A stretch of DNA of 64,000 bases from Paractinoplanes atraurantiacus (lineage in GTDB: Bacteria; Actinomycetota; Actinomycetes; Mycobacteriales; Micromonosporaceae): NCBI RefSeq assembly GCF_900215205.1, contig NZ_OBDY01000033.1, positions 1 to 64,000 of the forward strand, written 5' to 3'. This document shows positions 50,988-59,333 of the stretch, piece by piece. Within the stretch, counting starts at the first letter, position 1, and every line of letters begins with the position of its first letter. The position numbers were made by a program, and so were the translations under genes. A model generated the notes under the pieces. That model was not told the DNA's origin. It saw only the letters and a program-made list of their open reading frames with translations, and did not search any database.

Positions 50988-52777
50988 GCCTGCGACACCT
51001 CCAGGTTCGGCACCGCGTCTAGCAGGGCGCGGGTGTACTCGTGCTGCGGGTGGTGGAACACGTCGTCGATCGGCCCTGATTCGACGACGGCGCCGTCGCG
51101 CATGACGAGCACGCGATCGGCCAGGTGGTGCACGACCCCGAGGTCGTGCGAGATGAAGAGAAGCGCCGTGCCGTCGGTGGCCCGGATGTCGGCCAGAAGG
51201 TCGAGCACCTGCGCCTGCACCGACACGTCAAGAGCGGACACCGGCTCGTCGCAGATGATGAGGCTCGGCCGGGGCGCCAGCGCACGGGCGATCGCCACTC
51301 GCTGCCGCTGCCCACCGGAGAGCTGCCGCGGATAGCGGTCGAGCACATCGGCCGAGAGCCCGACCCGCTCCAGCAACGGCGCGGCGGTCTCCCCATCGGG
51401 AAGCGCCTCCCCGACGATGCGGCGCACGGTCCAGCGAGGATCAAAGGCCGACAGCGGATCCTGCGCGATGAATTGGAGGCGGCGGCGCCGCGAACGACGC
51501 CGCCGCTCCTTCAACCCGGTCCATGGCGCGCCCTCGAACGCCACGGCCCCGGACGTAGGCGCCACCAGCCCGAACACCAGCTGGGCAACGGTGGTCTTCC
51601 CCGATCCCGACTCCCCAACCAGCCCAACGATCTCCCCTCGGCGCACAGTGAGATCCACGCCGTCCACGACCGTGTGCCGCCCATACGCCTTCGTCAACCC
51701 TTCCGCCCGAACGACAACGCTGTCAGCCGAGGAGGAAGGCGTCGCCCTCTCGCCCTCTTCCCGCTCCGCCGCGGAGGCGGAGAGCGCAAACCCCTCCCCT
51801 CCCCTCGCCGCCGCGGAGACGGAGGACGCATACCCCTCCCCTCCCCTCGCCGCCGCGGAGACGGAGGACGTAAACCCCTCCCCTCCCCCCGCCGCCGCAG
51901 CGACGGAAGGCGCGGCGGAAGGCGCGGCGGAAGGCGCGGCGGAAGAAGCCGGGGGCGCGGAATAGAGGGCGGCAGGTTCGCGAAGGGCGGGGCCGGCCGA
52001 GGAGAGGCGACGGCCTCGGGAGGCCGCTGACGGCACTGCCTGGACCAGTTCTTGGGTGTACGGATGGGAAGGGGCGGCCAGGAGCGAGGAGGTCGGGCCC
52101 GACTCGACCACCCGGCCGTCCTTCATCACCAGGACCCGGTCGGCCAGGCGGGAGACGACCGCCAGGTCGTGGCTGATCAGGAGGAGGGTCTCGCCGGTGG
52201 CCTTGCGTTCGGCCAGCAGGTCGAGGATTTGGGCCTGGACGGTCACGTCGAGGGCCGTTGTCGGCTCGTCCGCGATCAGCAGAGGCGGGCCGGCGGCGAT
52301 GGCCGAGGCGATCAGCGCGCGCTGGCGCAGGCCACCCGAGAGCTGGTGCGGGTATTGCCTCGCCCGTCGTGCGGGCTCGGGGACGTGCACCGCGGCCAGC
52401 AACGAGACCGGGTCGCCCTTGACCTTGTGGGTTCGCAGCACCTCGGTGATCTCGGCGCCTACCGTGCGCAGCGGGTCCAGGGAGACCAGGGCGTCCTGCA
52501 GGACGAGGCCGGCGAAGCTGCCCCGGAGGCGTTTCCAGTCACGCTCGGCGTAACCCCGTACATCCTGGCCGTTGATCTCGAAGTGGGAGGTGGCGACCGT
52601 GGCCTGGGGACCGGTCAGGCCGACCAGGGTGCGGGCCGTGACCGACTTGCCCGAGCCGGACTCGCCCACCAGCGCCACGCATTCGCCGGCGGCGATGTCC
52701 AGGTCGACGCCGCGGACCGCCGGGACCACGGTGCGCCCGACGGGGAAGGAGACGCGCAGATCCCGTACGGAAATCAT
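50984..52777 (-). CDS. Fused double ATP-binding protein of an oligopeptide/nickel-type ABC importer (DppD-DppF)
   Basis: ATG 52777 gives 597 residues. Domain one has GESGSGKSVTARTL, an LSGGLRQRALIAS signature and LLIADEPTTALD; domain two has GESGSGKTTVAQL, LSGGQRQRVAIARAL and LIICDEPVSALD. Each resembles one of the separate DppD and DppF subunits. Between them (about 285-370) is a low-complexity Ala/Ser/Gly linker encoded by tandem DNA repeats. The upstream permease gene overlaps by four bases and an LLM gene overlaps downstream. Confidence 0.9.
   Translation of the reverse strand: MISVRDLRVSFPVGRTVVPAVRGVDLDIAAGECVALVGESGSGKSVTARTLVGLTGPQATVATSHFEINGQDVRGYAERDWKRLRGSFAGLVLQDALVSLDPLRTVGAEITEVLRTHKVKGDPVSLLAAVHVPEPARRARQYPHQLSGGLRQRALIASAIAAGPPLLIADEPTTALDVTVQAQILDLLAERKATGETLLLISHDLAVVSRLADRVLVMKDGRVVESGPTSSLLAAPSHPYTQELVQAVPSAASRGRRLSSAGPALREPAALYSAPPASSAAPSAAPSAAPSVAAAAGGGEGFTSSVSAAARGGEGYASSVSAAARGGEGFALSASAAEREEGERATPSSSADSVVVRAEGLTKAYGRHTVVDGVDLTVRRGEIVGLVGESGSGKTTVAQLVFGLVAPTSGAVAFEGAPWTGLKERRRRSRRRRLQFIAQDPLSAFDPRWTVRRIVGEALPDGETAAPLLERVGLSADVLDRYPRQLSGGQRQRVAIARALAPRPSLIICDEPVSALDVSVQAQVLDLLADIRATDGTALLFISHDLGVVHHLADRVLVMRDGAVVESGPIDDVFHHPQHEYTRALLDAVPNLEVSQA
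51749..51940. repeat. 42-bp and 12-bp tandem repeats in the linker of the double ATPase gene
   Basis: About four 42-base units (from 51749; the units at 51791-51832 and 51833-51874 are nearly identical) encode 14 residues each (SSVSAAARGGEGYA type). They are followed by three 12-base units GGAAGGCGCGGC encoding PSAA. All keep the reading frame. Confidence 0.8.
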
Positions 52778-53619
52778 GCCGTCCTCCCCTCGAACCGGCG
52801 CTGAAGGCGCCGTCCCACGACGGTCAGTGAGATGACCAGCAGGGTGACCACCACGCCGGGCAGGATCGAGGTCCACCAGGCGATGCTCAGATAGCCGCGG
52901 CCCTCGGAGAGCATCGCGCCCCACTCCGGTGAGGGCGGTTGCGGTCCCATGCCGAGGAAGCTGAGGCCGGCCGCGGCCAGGATGGCCTCGCCGAGCCCGA
53001 TGACGGCGAGCACCGGGATCGGGCCGATCACGTTGGGCAGCACGTGCCGCAGCACCAGCCGCGTGCGGGAGTCGCCGAACGCGACCGCCTGCGTCACGTA
53101 GCCGGCCTGGCGGACCACGAAGGTCTGCGAGCGCACCACCCGCGCGTAGTGCGGCAGCGTCGCGATGCCGATGGCCACGATCAGGCCGACCGTGCCCGGC
53201 CCGGCGACCGCGACGAACAGCAACGCGAGCAGCAGCAGCGGGAACGCCGCCAGGGCGTCGAAGCCGCGGCTCAGCGCCTCGTCGGCGTACCTGTGGGAGA
53301 GACCGGCCAGCAGGCCCAGCAGGACGCCGAGACCAGCGGCGACCAGGGTGGCCGCGATGCCGATGCTCAGCGAGTGCCGGGCGCCGTGCACGACCCGGTC
53401 GAAGACGTCGCGGCCCAGTTGGTCGGTGCCGAACCAGTGGGCGGCGCTGGGCGGCTCCAGCACGTGAAGCGGATCGGCCGCCAGGGGGTCTCCCGCGAAC
53501 AGGCCGGGCGTGACCGCGGCGGCGAAGGCCAGCAGCAGGAAGCCGGACGCGGCCGCGACGCCGAGGCCGCGCGGGCGGCGAAAACGTACCGACACGGGCC
53601 GATCGAGGGCGATGGTCAT
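52774..53619 (-). CDS. ABC importer permease, DppC type
   Basis: The 281-residue protein has an N-terminal helix, the motif HWFGTDQLGRDVFDRVVHGA typical of DppC/OppC, five further helices and the EAA loop in FGDSRTRLVLRHVLPNVIGP. It pairs with the DppB-type permease encoded just upstream. The ATG lies one base after that gene's stop, and the ATPase gene overlaps at the other side, so all are translated together. Confidence 0.92.
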   Translation of the reverse strand: MTIALDRPVSVRFRRPRGLGVAAASGFLLLAFAAAVTPGLFAGDPLAADPLHVLEPPSAAHWFGTDQLGRDVFDRVVHGARHSLSIGIAATLVAAGLGVLLGLLAGLSHRYADEALSRGFDALAAFPLLLLALLFVAVAGPGTVGLIVAIGIATLPHYARVVRSQTFVVRQAGYVTQAVAFGDSRTRLVLRHVLPNVIGPIPVLAVIGLGEAILAAAGLSFLGMGPQPPSPEWGAMLSEGRGYLSIAWWTSILPGVVVTLLVISLTVVGRRLQRRFEGRTA

Positions 53620-53620
53620 G

Positions 53621-54529
53621 TCAACTCCTCCGCAGCCGGGGATCGATGATCAGGTAGGCGAGGTCGGCCAGGGTGTTGAGCAGCACGTAGACGAAGGCCG
53701 AGAAGACCACCACGGCCAGCACCACGGGCATGTCCTCGCTGGTCACCGCCTGGAGGGTGACCTGGCCGAGCCCGGGCCGCCCGAAGACGGTCTCGATGAT
53801 CACGGCGCCGCCGAGCAGGATGCCGAACAGCCAGCCGATCAGCGTCACGGTCGGCAGCAGCGCGTGCCGCAGGGCGTGCCGCACGAGCACGGCCCGCTCC
53901 CCCAGCCCGCGGGCCCGGGCGGTGACCACGAACGGCTCGTCCAGGGCCCGGTCGATGCCGTCGCGCAGCACCTGGGTGAGCACCCCGGCCACCGGCAGGG
54001 CCAGCGTGACCGCCGGCAGCACCAGGGCCGCGACGCCCTGGTCACCGGAGACCGGGAACAGGCCGAGCCGGAACGAGAAGACGCTCAGCAGGATGATCCC
54101 GATCAGGAAGGGCGGGGTGGAGACCAGGACGAGCTCCAGGGTGGAGCTGGCCCGGCGGGCCCAGGGCCGGCGGGTGGTGACCGCCAGCACCAGGGCCAGG
54201 ACGATGCCGAGGACACCCGCGCTGAAGGCCAGCGTCAGCGTCGGTGCCAGCTGGCCCCCGATGACCTCGGAGACCGGCCGTTGCAGCAGGTAGGAGCGGC
54301 CCAGGTCGCCGTGCAGCGCTCGCCACAGGAAGTCGAGGTATTGCACGACGGCCGGGCGGTCGAGGTGCCACTCCTGGATGATCTGCGACCGGATCAGGGG
54401 CGTGTCGGCGCCGTCGCCGATGATCGCGTCGACCGTGTCGCCGGGCGCGGCCAGCAGGGCCAGGTAGGCCGCCGTGGCGGCGGCCCACAGGACCACGAGG
54501 CCGGTGCCGATGCGGCGGAGCACGATCAC
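53621..54529 (-). CDS. ABC importer permease, DppB type
   Basis: The 302-residue protein begins VLRRIGTGLVVLWAAATAAY and keeps the DppB features: a periplasmic loop with LDRPAVVQYLDFLWRALHGD then LGRSYLLQRPVSEVI, six helices, the EAA-type loop TARARGLGERAVLVRHALRH and FGRPGLGQVTLQAV. GTG 54529 overlaps the binding-protein stop (GTGA). It forms the pore with the DppC-type protein. Confidence 0.92.
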   Translation of the reverse strand: MIVLRRIGTGLVVLWAAATAAYLALLAAPGDTVDAIIGDGADTPLIRSQIIQEWHLDRPAVVQYLDFLWRALHGDLGRSYLLQRPVSEVIGGQLAPTLTLAFSAGVLGIVLALVLAVTTRRPWARRASSTLELVLVSTPPFLIGIILLSVFSFRLGLFPVSGDQGVAALVLPAVTLALPVAGVLTQVLRDGIDRALDEPFVVTARARGLGERAVLVRHALRHALLPTVTLIGWLFGILLGGAVIIETVFGRPGLGQVTLQAVTSEDMPVVLAVVVFSAFVYVLLNTLADLAYLIIDPRLRRS

Positions 54530-56142
54530 TTGCTCAGCCAGACGTTGTACGCGTTGCCCGGTACGCCCGCGGTCGGCTCGAAGCCGAGGCCGCCGACGGC
54601 CTTGGACGAGGCGATCTGGTCGGCCGGCGCGTAGAGCGGCTGGATCAGCGCGTCCTTGGCGATGACCTTCTGCTGGATTTCCCCGTACGTCTTGACCCGG
54701 TCCCCACCGGCCTCGCCCGCCGCGAGCAGCGAGTCGAGCTGGGTGTCCTGGACGCCGGTCCGGTTGATCGCGCCGTCGGAGCGCAGCAGCAGGTTGAGCG
54801 CGGCGCCGGCGTCGGTGTCGGCCCGGGAGTTGTCGAAGATCTCGTACTGGTTGTCCTCGATCGCCTTGGTGGCGGTGCCCTGGTCGACCACGGAGACCTT
54901 GAGGTCGATGCCGGCGCTCTGCTTGACCGCGGCCTGCACGGCCTGGGCCAGGATGTCGCGGCGGTCGCGGACGAACGGCGCCGACTGCACGAGCCGGGCG
55001 GTCAGCCGCTTGCCGTCCTTGGTGCGGTAGCCTTCGGCGTCACGCGTGCTCCAGCCGGCGGCGTCCAGCGTGGCATTGGCTTTCGCCGCGTCGTTGCCGT
55101 AGGTCTTCTCGAGCGAGGAGTCGTAGAGCGGACTCGTCGGCGAGATCACGCTCCACGCGCGGGTGGCCGTGCCCCGGTAGACGCCTTGCAGGACCGTGTC
55201 GACGTCGAGCGCGTCGCGGAACGCCTGCCGGACCCGGATGTCGTCGAACGGCGCGTGCGAGGTGTTGAAGTAGTACGAGTAGGCCGAGCCCGAGTTGAGC
55301 CCCTTGCTCAGGGTCAGCTGCGGGTTGGCGGTGATCTGCGCCTGATCGGTGGCCGGAACACCCTCGATCACCTGCACCTGGCCCGAGGTCAGCGCGCCCA
55401 CGCGGACCGACGACTCCTTGAGGAATCGGTAGGTCACTTCGTCGAGGTACGCCGGTCCGGTGTGGCCGGCGTTGGCCGGGGCCCAGTTGTAGTTCGGGTT
55501 CTTGACGTAGTGCAGTTCCTGGCCGGGCGTGTACTTGTCGAGGATGAACGGCCCGGTGCCCGCCAGCTCCGGGCCGCCCGCCTTGAGGTTCTTCGCCTCC
55601 TTGAGCGACTTGGGCGAGACGACCGCGCCCTGCGGCGAGGAGAGGAAGTCCAAAATCAGCACGTCGGGTTGCTTCAGGTTGTACTTGATGGTCGCCGGGT
55701 CGACGACCTCGACGTTCTTCAAGTTCTTCAGCTGTACGGCGGCGACGGTCGGGGCGTAGCCGTCGGCGAGCAGCTGGTCCACGTTGGCCTTGACCGCGGC
55801 CGCGTCGAACTTGGTGCCGTCGCTGAAGGTGACGCCGGTGCGCAGCTTGACGGTGTAGGTCTTGCCGTCGGGCGAGACCTCGTACCCGGTGGCGAGCCAG
55901 GGCACGTAACCGCCCTTGTCGTCGTGGGTGAGCAGGGCCTCGAAGTTGTTCCAGACGAGCAGGCGCGCCTTGGCCTGCGCGTACTGATGCGGGTTCAGGG
56001 TGATCGGCTCGGTCTCCACGGCCCAGCTCAGCGAGCCGCCGGAGACCGGAGCACCGGCGTCGGTGGCGGTGCCGCCGCTGGAGGAGCAGCCCGCGAGCAG
56101 CGCGAGAGACGCAGCCGCGGCGAGCCAAAGACGGTGACGCAT
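54526..56142 (-). CDS. Extracellular solute-binding lipoprotein, family 5 (DppA/OppA type)
   Basis: ATG 56142 is preferred over 56154 because GGAGG lies between them at proper spacing. The 538-residue lipoprotein has the lipobox LALLAGC and the SBP_bac_5 pattern: ETEPITLNPHQYAQAKARL, YEVSPDGKTYTVKLRTGVTF, SDGTKFDAAAVKANVD and NTSHAPFDDIRVRQAFRDAL. Members bind peptides, nickel, opines or glutathione-like compounds. It heads a six-gene leftward operon that ends in two LLM monooxygenases, so a sulfur-containing peptide or conjugate is a reasonable ligand. Confidence 0.9.
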   Translation of the reverse strand: MRHRLWLAAAASLALLAGCSSSGGTATDAGAPVSGGSLSWAVETEPITLNPHQYAQAKARLLVWNNFEALLTHDDKGGYVPWLATGYEVSPDGKTYTVKLRTGVTFSDGTKFDAAAVKANVDQLLADGYAPTVAAVQLKNLKNVEVVDPATIKYNLKQPDVLILDFLSSPQGAVVSPKSLKEAKNLKAGGPELAGTGPFILDKYTPGQELHYVKNPNYNWAPANAGHTGPAYLDEVTYRFLKESSVRVGALTSGQVQVIEGVPATDQAQITANPQLTLSKGLNSGSAYSYYFNTSHAPFDDIRVRQAFRDALDVDTVLQGVYRGTATRAWSVISPTSPLYDSSLEKTYGNDAAKANATLDAAGWSTRDAEGYRTKDGKRLTARLVQSAPFVRDRRDILAQAVQAAVKQSAGIDLKVSVVDQGTATKAIEDNQYEIFDNSRADTDAGAALNLLLRSDGAINRTGVQDTQLDSLLAAGEAGGDRVKTYGEIQQKVIAKDALIQPLYAPADQIASSKAVGGLGFEPTAGVPGNAYNVWLSK

Positions 56143-56172
56143 CGATACCTCCATCGGGACGGACTCCCTTTT

Positions 56173-56188
56173 TCCTATAGGCTCTATG
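56173..56188 (-). promoter_or_regulatory. Shared 16-bp element, copy A: CATAGAGCCTATAGGA
   Basis: Read toward the leftward operon, this element matches 14 of 16 bases with TATAGAGCCGATAGGA upstream of the rightward operon, in the same orientation to its genes. It ends 30 bases before the binding-protein ATG and covers the first codon of the MFS gene. The core ATAG-N3-CTAT is palindromic. Confidence 0.6.
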
Positions 56189-57595
56189 GGATATAAGCAA
56201 GAGGTGACCGCCCTTTCTCACAAAGTCGCTCCCGCCCCGACGACGGCCCTGTGCCTGGCCGCCGCCTTCACCACACTGCTCGACCAGTCCAGTCTCAACA
56301 CCGCCGTGCCGGCCCTGCGCGACTCGCTCGGCGCCGGCGCGGGCTCGGTGCAATGGATCATCGCGGGCTACTCGCTCACCTTCGGCCTGGCGCTCGTGCC
56401 GGCCGGCCGCCTCGGCGACGCCCACGGCCGCAAGTGGCTGTTCATCGGCGGCATCACACTGTTCTGCCTGGCCGCGATCCTGGCCGGCACCGCGCAGGAG
56501 GCCTGGGTCGTCGCGGTCGCGCGACTGCTGCAGGGCGTCGGCGCCGGCACGGTCAACCCGCAGGTCCTCGGCATCTTCCAGGAGATGTTCACCGGTCGCG
56601 AGCGGACCCGGGCGCTCGGCGCGTACGCCCTGGTCGGCGGCATCGCCGGGGTGATCGGCCCGCTGGTCGGCGGCGTGCTGATCGACACCGCCGGCTGGCG
56701 TTACGTGCTGCTGTTGAACGTGCCGTTCGGCCTGATCACCATCCCGTTGGCCATCCGCTACTTTCCTCAGTCAGCCGGCATAAATCGGACCACCCTCGAC
56801 CTTCCGGGGCTCACCCTGCTCGGGGCGGCGACGCTGAGCGTGCTGCTGCCCTTCACCGTTCCCGGCACCGGCTGGCTACTGGCGACGACGCCCGCCCTCA
56901 TCGCCGGCCTGATCATCTGGGAGCGGCGTTACCGCGGCACCCCGATCCTGCTGCCCGCGCTGATCCGCGAGCGAGGCTTCCGCAACGGCACGCTGATCGC
57001 GATGTTCCAGTTCGGATCGTCACTGGCGTCGTCTCTGGCCATCACCCTCTACCTGCAGGAAGGACTCGGCTGGTCACCTCTGCACGCGGCATTGACCGTA
57101 CTGCCGAGCGCTTTGGGCTTTGCCGTTTTCTCGGCCGTGGGCTGGCGGATCCTGGGCCGCTACGGACGGCGCAGTGTCCAATGGGCACTGGTCGTCGCAT
57201 TTGTGACGATCGTGGCCACCGCTTTGATAGTGCAGTTCGTCCCGGAGGCCCACCTCGGCCTCGCCCTGGCGGTCACCCAGCTCGTCAACGGCGCCGCCGG
57301 CGGCGTGATCATCTCGCCCAACCAGGCCCTGACGCTGGCCTACGCGCCCCTGGAAGCGGCCGGGCTCGCGGCCGCGCTGTTGCAGCAAGCGCAGCGTGTC
57401 GCGGCCACCATCGGCACGGCCGCGGTGACCGGCGTGGTGCTGGCGTCGCTCGGGCGCGACTCCCTGACGTACGGCCTGGCCATCTGCGCCGCCATGCTCG
57501 CGGCCGCGGTCTTCGTGGCCGCCCGTCCCGTCGGCCCGGCCCCCGCGCTTCCCGCCCGCGCGCCCCTCGACCGCCCCGCCGCCCGCCCGCGTTGA
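56186..57595 (+). CDS. MFS transporter, DHA2 (14-helix drug:H+ antiporter) type
   Basis: The 469-residue protein has about 14 helices, motif A GRLGDAHGRKWLFIGG and the motif C-like GGIAGVIGPLVGGVLID of export-type MFS proteins. Loops and the HLGLALAVTQLVNGAAGG stretch fit the DHA2 group. ATG 56186 lies inside the shared regulatory element and lacks a ribosome site; an in-frame GTG at 56204 is an alternative. It lies between the two transport operons and may expel a toxic by-product of them. Confidence 0.88.
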   Translation: MGYKQEVTALSHKVAPAPTTALCLAAAFTTLLDQSSLNTAVPALRDSLGAGAGSVQWIIAGYSLTFGLALVPAGRLGDAHGRKWLFIGGITLFCLAAILAGTAQEAWVVAVARLLQGVGAGTVNPQVLGIFQEMFTGRERTRALGAYALVGGIAGVIGPLVGGVLIDTAGWRYVLLLNVPFGLITIPLAIRYFPQSAGINRTTLDLPGLTLLGAATLSVLLPFTVPGTGWLLATTPALIAGLIIWERRYRGTPILLPALIRERGFRNGTLIAMFQFGSSLASSLAITLYLQEGLGWSPLHAALTVLPSALGFAVFSAVGWRILGRYGRRSVQWALVVAFVTIVATALIVQFVPEAHLGLALAVTQLVNGAAGGVIISPNQALTLAYAPLEAAGLAAALLQQAQRVAATIGTAAVTGVVLASLGRDSLTYGLAICAAMLAAAVFVAARPVGPAPALPARAPLDRPAARPR

Positions 57596-57610
57596 CAACT
57601 TCGTAAAACA

Positions 57611-57626
57611 TATAGAGCCGATAGGA
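57611..57626 (+). promoter_or_regulatory. Shared 16-bp element, copy B: TATAGAGCCGATAGGA
   Basis: This is the second copy of the element, 63 bases before the permease GTG of the rightward operon. A TTGACA (57592-57597) lies upstream but at the wrong spacing for a standard -10 in the element. A five-codon frame (ATG 57637, MPTRT) follows a GAGGG site in the leader. Confidence 0.6.
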
Positions 57627-57689
57627 CTTGAGGGCAATGCCGACTCGCACCTAGCGTTCTGTGGCAACAAGCCCACTCGGAGGCACGCC

Positions 57690-58598
57690 GTGAGTCTTCT
57701 GTCCTCGGCTCGCGCGGCGGTTCGTCGCACGAGCGCCGATCCGCCCCCCACCCCGGCAGCGCCGCCGGCCCACGACGAGCTCACCATCGTTCCGGCCCGC
57801 CATCCGTGGCGCTGGGTCGCCGCGGCGGCCGTGCTGGTGCTGGTCGCCCAGTTCCTGCACGGCCTGGCCACCAACCCTGGCTGGGACTGGAGCACCTTCT
57901 TCGGCTACTTCTTCGAAGAGTCGGTGATGCAGGCGCTGCTGATCACCCTGGAGCTCACCTTCGCCGGTGCGGTCCTCGGCTTCGCCGGTGGCATCATCCT
58001 GGCGCCGATGCGGCTGTCGAAGAACCCGGTGCTCAAGTCGGTCAGCTGGACCTTCATCTGGGTCTTCCGCTCGGTCCCGCTGATCGTGCAGCTGCTGTTC
58101 TGGGCCAACCTCGGTTACCTGTACGACCGGTTGCAGCTCGGCATCCCGTTCGGGCCCGGCTTCGTCGATTTCGAGACCTCGAGCCTGGTCAGCGCGTTCG
58201 GCGCCGCCCTGCTCGGCCTGGCCCTGCACGAGGCCGCGTACGCCGCCGAGATCGTCCGGGCCGGCATCCTGTCGGTCGACCAGCGCCAGATGGAGGCGGC
58301 GGCCGCCCTGGGCATCCCGCGGCTGCGCCAGTTCCGCCGTATCGTGCTGCCGCAGGCCATGCGGGCGATCCTGCCGAACGCGGCCAACGAGCTGGTCAAC
58401 CTGCTCAAGAGCACCTCGGTGGTCTACGTGCTGGCCATCGGCGAGCTGTTCTACCAGGTGCAGGTCATCTACGGCCGCAACGGGCGGGTCGTGCCGCTGC
58501 TGCTGGTCGCGACGGTCTGGTACGTGATCCTCACCGCGGTTCTGTCGGTCCTTCAGCACTACACCGAGCGCCACTTCGGCAAGGGGTACCGGCGATGA
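57690..58598 (+). CDS. Polar amino-acid ABC transporter permease (HisM/YxeN type)
   Basis: The 302-residue protein has a proline-rich cytoplasmic N-terminus of about 38 residues, then five helices with the family motifs FIWVFRSVPLIVQLLFWANL, HEAAYAAEIVRAGILSVDQR and EAAAALGIPRLRQFRRIVLP (EAA loop). A lone permease forms a homodimer in this family. GTG 57690 follows GGAGGCACGCC. The next gene overlaps as ATGA. The gene order permease-ATPase-binding protein-LLM-LLM-GNAT matches yxe/ytm-type cysteine-derivative salvage clusters. Confidence 0.9.
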   Translation: MSLLSSARAAVRRTSADPPPTPAAPPAHDELTIVPARHPWRWVAAAAVLVLVAQFLHGLATNPGWDWSTFFGYFFEESVMQALLITLELTFAGAVLGFAGGIILAPMRLSKNPVLKSVSWTFIWVFRSVPLIVQLLFWANLGYLYDRLQLGIPFGPGFVDFETSSLVSAFGAALLGLALHEAAYAAEIVRAGILSVDQRQMEAAAALGIPRLRQFRRIVLPQAMRAILPNAANELVNLLKSTSVVYVLAIGELFYQVQVIYGRNGRVVPLLLVATVWYVILTAVLSVLQHYTERHFGKGYRR

Positions 58599-59323
58599 TC
58601 GAGATTCGGGGCGTCCACAAGTCCTTCGGCTCCCTTGAGGTGCTGCGCGACGTCAGCCTCAGCGTTCCGGCCGGCAGCGTAACGGTGATCCTCGGGCCTT
58701 CCGGGTCGGGCAAGTCCACCCTGCTGCGCTGCGTCAACCATCTGGAAAAGGTCGATCGAGGCACCGTACGGGTCGACGGCGAGCTCATCGGGTACCGCCA
58801 GGACGGCGACAAGCTGCACGAGCTGCCGGAGCGTCTCGTCCTCAAGCAGCGCGCCAACATCGGCTTCGTCTTCCAGACCTTCAACCTCTTCCCGCACATG
58901 ACGGCGCTGGAGAACGTGAGCGAGGCCCGGCGCAACCCCGGGCGAGCACTCGAACTGCTCGACCGCGTGGGCCTGGCCGACAAGGCGAAGGCGTATCCCC
59001 GGCAGTTGTCGGGCGGACAGCAGCAGCGTGTCGCGATCGCGCGTGCCCTCGCGCTCGACCCGAAGCTGGTGCTCTTCGACGAGCCGACGTCGGCGCTCGA
59101 CCCCGAACTGGTCGGCGAGGTCCTCGACGTCATGCGTGACCTGGCCCGGGCCGGCACCACGATGGTCGTGGTGACCCATGAGATCGGCTTCGCCCGCGAG
59201 GTGGCCGACACCATCGTCTTCCTCGACGGCGGCCGCATCGTCGAGCAGGGCCCGCCCGTCGAGGTCCTCGACAACCCGCAGCACGAACGTACCCGAGCCT
59301 TCCTTTCCAAAGTTCTCATTTAG
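58595..59323 (+). CDS. Polar amino-acid ABC transporter ATPase (GlnQ/YxeO type)
   Basis: The 242-residue protein starts at ATG 58595 within the overlap ATGA. It has Walker A GPSGSGKSTLLRCVNHLE, Q-loop FVFQTFNLFPHMTALENV, signature LSGGQQQRVAIARALAL, Walker B LVLFDEPTSALDPELVGEVL and the switch VVVTHEIGFAREVAD. The RCVNHLE and FQTFNLFPHMT motifs are diagnostic for the polar amino-acid branch. It energises the permease encoded before it. Confidence 0.94.
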   Translation: MIEIRGVHKSFGSLEVLRDVSLSVPAGSVTVILGPSGSGKSTLLRCVNHLEKVDRGTVRVDGELIGYRQDGDKLHELPERLVLKQRANIGFVFQTFNLFPHMTALENVSEARRNPGRALELLDRVGLADKAKAYPRQLSGGQQQRVAIARALALDPKLVLFDEPTSALDPELVGEVLDVMRDLARAGTTMVVVTHEIGFAREVADTIVFLDGGRIVEQGPPVEVLDNPQHERTRAFLSKVLI

Positions 59324-59333
59324 GAGCCCCCTC

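Noticed and set aside
57592..57625. TTGACA plus GATAGG as the promoter of the rightward transport operon
   Set aside because: The spacing is 22 bases, too long for a standard promoter, and TTGACA includes the MFS stop codon.
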